From NCBI RefSeq assembly GCF_000758665.1, contig NZ_CP009285.1, positions 2,914,001-2,978,000 of the forward strand: a DNA stretch of 64,000 nt, written 5' to 3'. This stretch comes from Paenibacillus borealis. GTDB taxonomy: Bacteria; Bacillota; Bacilli; Paenibacillales; Paenibacillaceae. This document shows positions 60,623-64,000 of the stretch, in pieces. Numbering within the stretch: position 1 is the stretch's first letter; the number at the start of each line of letters is the position of its first letter. A program made the position numbers and the translations under genes. Under the pieces are notes generated by a model that did not search any database, was not told the DNA's origin, and was given only the letters and a program-made list of their open reading frames with translations.

Positions 60623-61723
60623 ATGATAAAGTCCAATCCAAAGTCCAAATTCAGAATCCGCCACCTTGCTGCCCTGTCTCTGACTGCCATGCTGATTGCC
60701 GCCGGCTGCGGCAACAACAGTGCAGGCAATGCTGCCTCTAACGGCAGCCCTGCTGACACACCGTCTACTGCGGCTGCAGCTACAACCGCACCTGTGGCAG
60801 GCAAGCTGAATATTAAAGTCAGCTTCTATCCGATGTACGAATTCACGAAGAATATTACCGGTGAGCTTGCGGATGTGGAAGTGCTGATTCCGGCCGGCAC
60901 CGAACCGCATGACTGGGAGCCGACGGCTAAGGATATGGCTGATATATCTGACGCGGATGTGCTGGTCTATAACGGAGCCCGCATGGAAGGCTGGGCACAG
61001 CAGGTTGTAGACGGAGCTTCAGGCGGCAAACTGATTACCGTAGAAGCCAGTAAAGGGCTGGAAATTATGGAAGGAACGGAAGAGGAAGAGGACCATGACC
61101 ATGCCCATGAAGGAGGCGCAGCTGCCGGAGAGGCTGAACATGATCATGAGGCTGAACACGGGGAAGAAGGGCATGCCGGAGAAGGCCATGATCACGGGGG
61201 TCTTGACCCGCATGTGTGGCTCGCCCCGGCTCTGGCAATCCAGGAGGTCCGCACGATTGAAGCGGCATTATCCGCAGCCTCGCCTGGGAATGCTGCAGCC
61301 TTCAAAGCAAATAGCGAAGCCTATATAGCCAAGCTGCAGCAGCTGGACCAGGAGTTCAAAGACGCACTGAAGGATACGAAGCGTAAGGACTTTATTACCC
61401 AGCATGCCGCTTTCGGATACCTGGCCCGGGAGTATAGCTTAACTCAGGTGCCCATCGCCGGATTGTCACCGGAGCAGGAGCCTTCTGCTGCACAAATGGC
61501 AGAGATCGTAGAATTTGCCAAGGCGAATAACGTAAAAACGATCTTTTTCGAAACTCTGGTATCCTCCAGCGTGGCTGATACTATTGCCCAGGAAATTGGC
61601 GCAAAGACAGCTGTGCTGAATCCGATCGAAGGATTGACGGACGAGGACACGAAGAATAATCTGGATTACTTGGGCATTATGCGCCAGAATCTTGAAGCCC
61701 TGACCGCGGCGCTGAATGAATAA
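60623..61723 (+). CDS. znuA: Zinc ABC transporter substrate-binding lipoprotein (ZnuA/AdcA-like)
   Basis: 366 residues. Signal peptide with lipobox IAAGC (Cys near residue 29), then the cluster A-I fold: IKVSFYPMYEFTKNITG, IPAGTEPHDWEP (first zinc His), LDPHVWLAP (second), HAAFGYLAREY (third). Between them is a His/Asp/Glu-rich loop of about 45 residues (EEEEDHDHAHEG, EHDHEAEHGEEGHAGEGHDH), which collects zinc ions. It lacks the ZinT-like C-terminal domain of AdcA proper. Twenty-one bases follow the permease stop; AAAAGAGG precedes ATG. Last importer component. Confidence 0.95.
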   Translation: MIKSNPKSKFRIRHLAALSLTAMLIAAGCGNNSAGNAASNGSPADTPSTAAAATTAPVAGKLNIKVSFYPMYEFTKNITGELADVEVLIPAGTEPHDWEPTAKDMADISDADVLVYNGARMEGWAQQVVDGASGGKLITVEASKGLEIMEGTEEEEDHDHAHEGGAAAGEAEHDHEAEHGEEGHAGEGHDHGGLDPHVWLAPALAIQEVRTIEAALSAASPGNAAAFKANSEAYIAKLQQLDQEFKDALKDTKRKDFITQHAAFGYLAREYSLTQVPIAGLSPEQEPSAAQMAEIVEFAKANNVKTIFFETLVSSSVADTIAQEIGAKTAVLNPIEGLTDEDTKNNLDYLGIMRQNLEALTAALNE

Positions 61724-61747
61724 GAAGAAGAGAGGCTGATCCGTACA

Positions 61748-62017
61748 ATGGCTAAGAAATCGAAGGTCGTCAAGGAATTGAAGCGGCAGGAGCTGGTGGC
61801 GAAATACGCGGATAAACGCAGAGAGCTGAAAGCGGCGGGGGATTATTTGGCGCTGCAGAAGCTGCCCCGTGATTCCTCGGCTACCCGTCAAAAAAACAGA
61901 TGCACCGTCTCCGGCAGACCCCGGGGATACTTAAGCAAATTCCATGTTTCCCGGATCGTCTTCCGCGGGCTCGCACTCCAGGGTCAAATTCCCGGTATCA
62001 CCAAGTCCAGCTGGTAG
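61748..62017 (+). CDS. rpsN: 30S ribosomal protein S14, zinc-independent paralogue
   Basis: 89 residues, beginning [20 protein letters not shown] and ending [11 protein letters not shown], the S14 pattern ([20 protein letters not shown]). Zinc-bearing Firmicutes S14 is about 61 residues with two CxxC motifs; this longer form has a single Cys and no zinc site, like B. subtilis RpsNB (YhzA), which replaces the zinc form when zinc is scarce. It begins 24 bases after znuA and so shares the Zur-controlled importer transcript. A terminator follows. Confidence 0.95.
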   Translation: MAKKSKVVKELKRQELVAKYADKRRELKAAGDYLALQKLPRDSSATRQKNRCTVSGRPRGYLSKFHVSRIVFRGLALQGQIPGITKSSW

Positions 62018-62045
62018 ACCGTTAACTTCATAGATACTCTCTGCC

Positions 62046-62094
62046 GCAAGACGGCTGGTTCTCTGGGATACAGGGGATCAGCCGTTTTGCCATA
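62046..62094 (+). terminator. Terminator closing zinc importer operon
   Basis: GCAAGACGGCTG pairs with CAGCCGTTTTGC around an about 20-base loop; the T tract lies within the second arm. Confidence 0.75.
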
Positions 62095-62173
62095 TACTTA
62101 GACTTTGCCTGATGCAGCGGAGTGAATTATGATAGAGGGAAAAGGATATTTCGCAGCTGAGGGAGGCTTCTTA

Positions 62174-62593
62174 ATGAGCTATACCGATACTTTTATCCGT
62201 GTTGCCGAAGATTGCCCGGCAGAAATTGGCGTATCCCCGGTCTCGGGACGTCCGCATCCGCCTGCTCATGTCATTCAATACAATCTGCTGGCAGGTGCTC
62301 CTTACCAATATAACCATGAAGAACTGCTGTATCAGGTGCATGTGCGGCACAAAGGAATTTCAGAAGAAGAGCGGGACTCGCGCCGGGAAGAGATCTGGGC
62401 AGAGCTGTTCTCGAAGAGTCATCCTTGCCTGCGGGCCTCGATGCTGCCCAAGAAGTACGGCTGGGGAATCCATTATGATGCAGAGGGCAAGATCGCCTTA
62501 TACGCTAAAGAATCTCCGGAATATGATTACTATACTTCCAGCGAAGAGGCCGGAGTGAAGCTGCTGAATGCTATGCGCAGTAAGCGCCGCTGA
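62174..62593 (+). CDS. DUF6157-like protein
   Basis: About 139 residues, cytoplasmic. MSYTDTFIRVAEDCPAEIG followed by HVIQYNLLAGAPYQYNHEELLYQVHVRHKGI and LRASMLPKKYGWGIHYDAEGKIAL agrees with what I recall of DUF6157, a family of small proteins of unknown function that begin MSYTNTFI. ATG 62174 has GAGGGAGG seven bases upstream; an earlier in-frame ATG at 62129 has none. It stands alone between the zinc operon terminator and the methyltransferase. Confidence 0.75.
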   Translation: MSYTDTFIRVAEDCPAEIGVSPVSGRPHPPAHVIQYNLLAGAPYQYNHEELLYQVHVRHKGISEEERDSRREEIWAELFSKSHPCLRASMLPKKYGWGIHYDAEGKIALYAKESPEYDYYTSSEEAGVKLLNAMRSKRR

Positions 62594-62636
62594 GCAGGGG
62601 GGGCATATCCATATATCATAGAAAGAAGGAAGCGGT

Positions 62637-63260
62637 ATGTCACAGTATTGGAGTCAGCGCTTTGCCAGGGAAGGGATGATCTGGGGGAGCCGGCCCAGTC
62701 CGTCCGCCGGGTGGGCCAAACAGAGGTTTATGGAAGACGGGGCGTCTTCCGTCCTGGTTCCGGGTGCCGGTTACGGGCGGAACACCAAAGTGTTTGCCCC
62801 CGAATTTACCGTTTATGGCATAGAATTAAGTGAAGCCGCGCTGGAGCTGGCCGCAGAATGGGATCCCGGGACAACCTTTATCGCCGGATCTGCTCTGCAG
62901 CCGCAGCTTGTACATCCGGTCGATGCCGTGTATTGCTATGACGTACTGCATCTATTCCTGGCGGATGACCGCCGTAGGCTGATCGATGCGTGTCTTGAGC
63001 AGGTGCGCTCTGGAGGGCTGCTCTATTTCACCAGCTTCTCCGATGAAGATCCTAATTATGGCTGCGGAACAGAGCTTGAACCGGGCACTTATGAATATAA
63101 GGCAGATAAGTATGCCCACTTTTTCAGCGACGGCGATTTGAGAGGGCATTTTGCCGGGAATGAGATTCTGGAGACGGGTTCATTTACCGAGTCACTGAAG
63201 AATCCGCAGGGCGGAACCCATGAATACATACTGAGATACATCCTTGCACGCAAAAAATAA
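62637..63260 (+). CDS. Class I SAM-dependent methyltransferase
   Basis: 207 residues. The SAM-binding motif I is VLVPGAGYGRNTKVFA near residue 40, followed by VYGIELSEAALELA (acidic residue of motif II) and VDAVYCYDVLHLF (motif IV). The beginning MSQYWSQRFAREGMIWG resembles TehB/thiopurine-type small methyltransferases of unknown substrate. GAAAGAAGGAAG precedes ATG 62637. Terminator at 63285. Confidence 0.88.
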   Translation: MSQYWSQRFAREGMIWGSRPSPSAGWAKQRFMEDGASSVLVPGAGYGRNTKVFAPEFTVYGIELSEAALELAAEWDPGTTFIAGSALQPQLVHPVDAVYCYDVLHLFLADDRRRLIDACLEQVRSGGLLYFTSFSDEDPNYGCGTELEPGTYEYKADKYAHFFSDGDLRGHFAGNEILETGSFTESLKNPQGGTHEYILRYILARKK

Positions 63261-63284
63261 ACAGGTGCAGGAGCGCAGCATCAA

Positions 63285-63317
63285 GAGGCCCTTCTCTGAG
63301 GATGAGAAGGGCCTTAT
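63285..63317 (+). terminator. Terminator after methyltransferase
   Basis: AGGCCCTTCTC pairs with GAGAAGGGCCT around TGAGGAT, followed by TATT. Confidence 0.8.
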
Positions 63318-63342
63318 TCAGACGTTTATTTAGGCGGTTACA

Positions 63343-63927
63343 CTAGTGAAGCTCACAATCGGCGAATAGGATATGGCGTGGAATCCGGAAGAAATTCTCG
63401 GCTTTCTCCTGCAGCGCCAGCGTAGGCAGATGGCATTGGTGCAGCCACTTGCGGAAAGTGCCGGGATGAACACCGATCCAGATGCTGACATCGGTTACCG
63501 AGAAGTCATAAACCATGCAGAGTCCGGTCAGAATAGCATTGCTTTGCGGTGAACGGGCAGTCGTTCTTTTCATGAAACGGGACGGGGTCGGCTGGCACAC
63601 AATCGGACTCTGCCGCAGAAGGGCTTCATTGAACAAGATGTGGGGGGGATAGCCGAGCAGACGGCAGACCTTGTCCAGATTAGTTCTGGAGGGAATGCGG
63701 CCTTCATACACCCATGCGCTTACGCTGCGGGAGGAAACGGAGAGCTCTTCTGCAAGCCTGGAGAGCTTCATGTCCTTAGCCATCAGAATAGCCAGCAGAA
63801 CGCGGTTGCGGATCTGGCTGCGCTTTGGCCGGCGGAATCTTTTGACCCGTACGCCTTGTCCAAGATATTTGCGGTTGATCAGAGACCAGGCCTGAATTTT
63901 ATGTGGTTCTTGCTGATTCTTAGGCAT
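63343..63927 (-). CDS. Two-HTH DNA-binding protein (XRE-like)
   Basis: 194 residues. A first helix-turn-helix of the XRE/Cro type (AILMAKDMKLSRLAEELSVSSRSVSAWVYEGRIPSRTNLDKVCRLLG) and a second similar unit near residues 135-175 (GLCMVYDFSVTDVSIWIGVHPGTFRKWL). A basic N-terminus (RVKRFRRPKRSQIRNR) may aid DNA contact. I do not recognise a named family. ATG 63927 lies after GGAGG on the minus strand. Target unknown. Confidence 0.7.
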   Translation of the reverse strand: MPKNQQEPHKIQAWSLINRKYLGQGVRVKRFRRPKRSQIRNRVLLAILMAKDMKLSRLAEELSVSSRSVSAWVYEGRIPSRTNLDKVCRLLGYPPHILFNEALLRQSPIVCQPTPSRFMKRTTARSPQSNAILTGLCMVYDFSVTDVSIWIGVHPGTFRKWLHQCHLPTLALQEKAENFFRIPRHILFADCELH

Positions 63928-64000
63928 AATTCCTCCGATATACTGAATTAATGAAGTGGTAATTCTTCTAGTTTAACTGTATATGACTTTAACATTACAC

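Overview
The window looks like a stretch of a Paenibacillus chromosome (Bacillota, spore-former, about 50-55% GC in most genes). Supporting signs are a secreted protein with a copper-amine-oxidase-like N-terminal region joined to a GH18 domain, a YjcZ-type sporulation micro-protein, a YesM/YesN two-component pair inside a sugar ABC locus with no ATPase gene, Bacillus-type Fur and Zur boxes, and frequent TTG/GTG starts. I could run no searches, so all family names rest on motif recognition.

Layout. 1-8.3 kb: the 3' end of a nucleoside hydrolase, a GH18-like protein, a radical SAM protein (possibly frameshifted), two transporters and a chemotaxis receptor with a SigD-like promoter. 8.3-13.5 kb: a more AT-rich accessory island bounded by a 31-bp direct repeat copied from the receptor's terminator. 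It holds a possible leader peptide with competing RNA pairings, an HTH protein, three exported proteins and a decayed IS110-family transposase. 13.7-26 kb: a 52-bp repeat array, then an eight-gene saccharide locus (binding protein, two permeases, GH43, second binding protein, histidine kinase, AraC-type regulator, GH2). 26.3-32.6 kb: hisS on the minus strand behind a histidine leader-peptide attenuator, an HD hydrolase, DbpA-type helicase, an M20 peptidase and a lipoprotein. 32.8-39.3 kb: Fur-box genes (ABC exporter, siderophore-binding lipoprotein, Btr-like regulator) around a YjcZ micro-gene and a CynX-type MFS protein. 39.3-45.5 kb: an lrp-lysE-MFS operon, tRNA-Leu(CAG), two tandem repeat arrays, and a DHA2 efflux pump divergent from its TetR regulator. 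45.6-53.3 kb: an ECF sigma/ABC operon and a six-PAS hybrid kinase. 53.3-62 kb: a zinc-starvation (Zur) block. 62-64 kb: a DUF6157-like protein, a methyltransferase and an HTH protein.

Most notable: upstream of hisS, on the minus strand, is a consensus promoter, a 17-residue reading frame with three consecutive His codons, and mutually exclusive hairpins ending in a terminator. The pairings predict read-through when ribosomes stall at the His codons. That is ribosome-mediated attenuation of an aminoacyl-tRNA synthetase in a Gram-positive lineage where T-boxes are the usual solution.

The zinc block combines four Zur palindromes, an Adc/Znu importer, a ZagA/CobW GTPase, cysteine-poor versions of ribosomal proteins L33 and S14, and a NusG-domain-II protein that has also lost a cysteine pair. 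A third theme is short-period (about 50-52 bp) hairpin-forming tandem repeats in four intergenic spaces.
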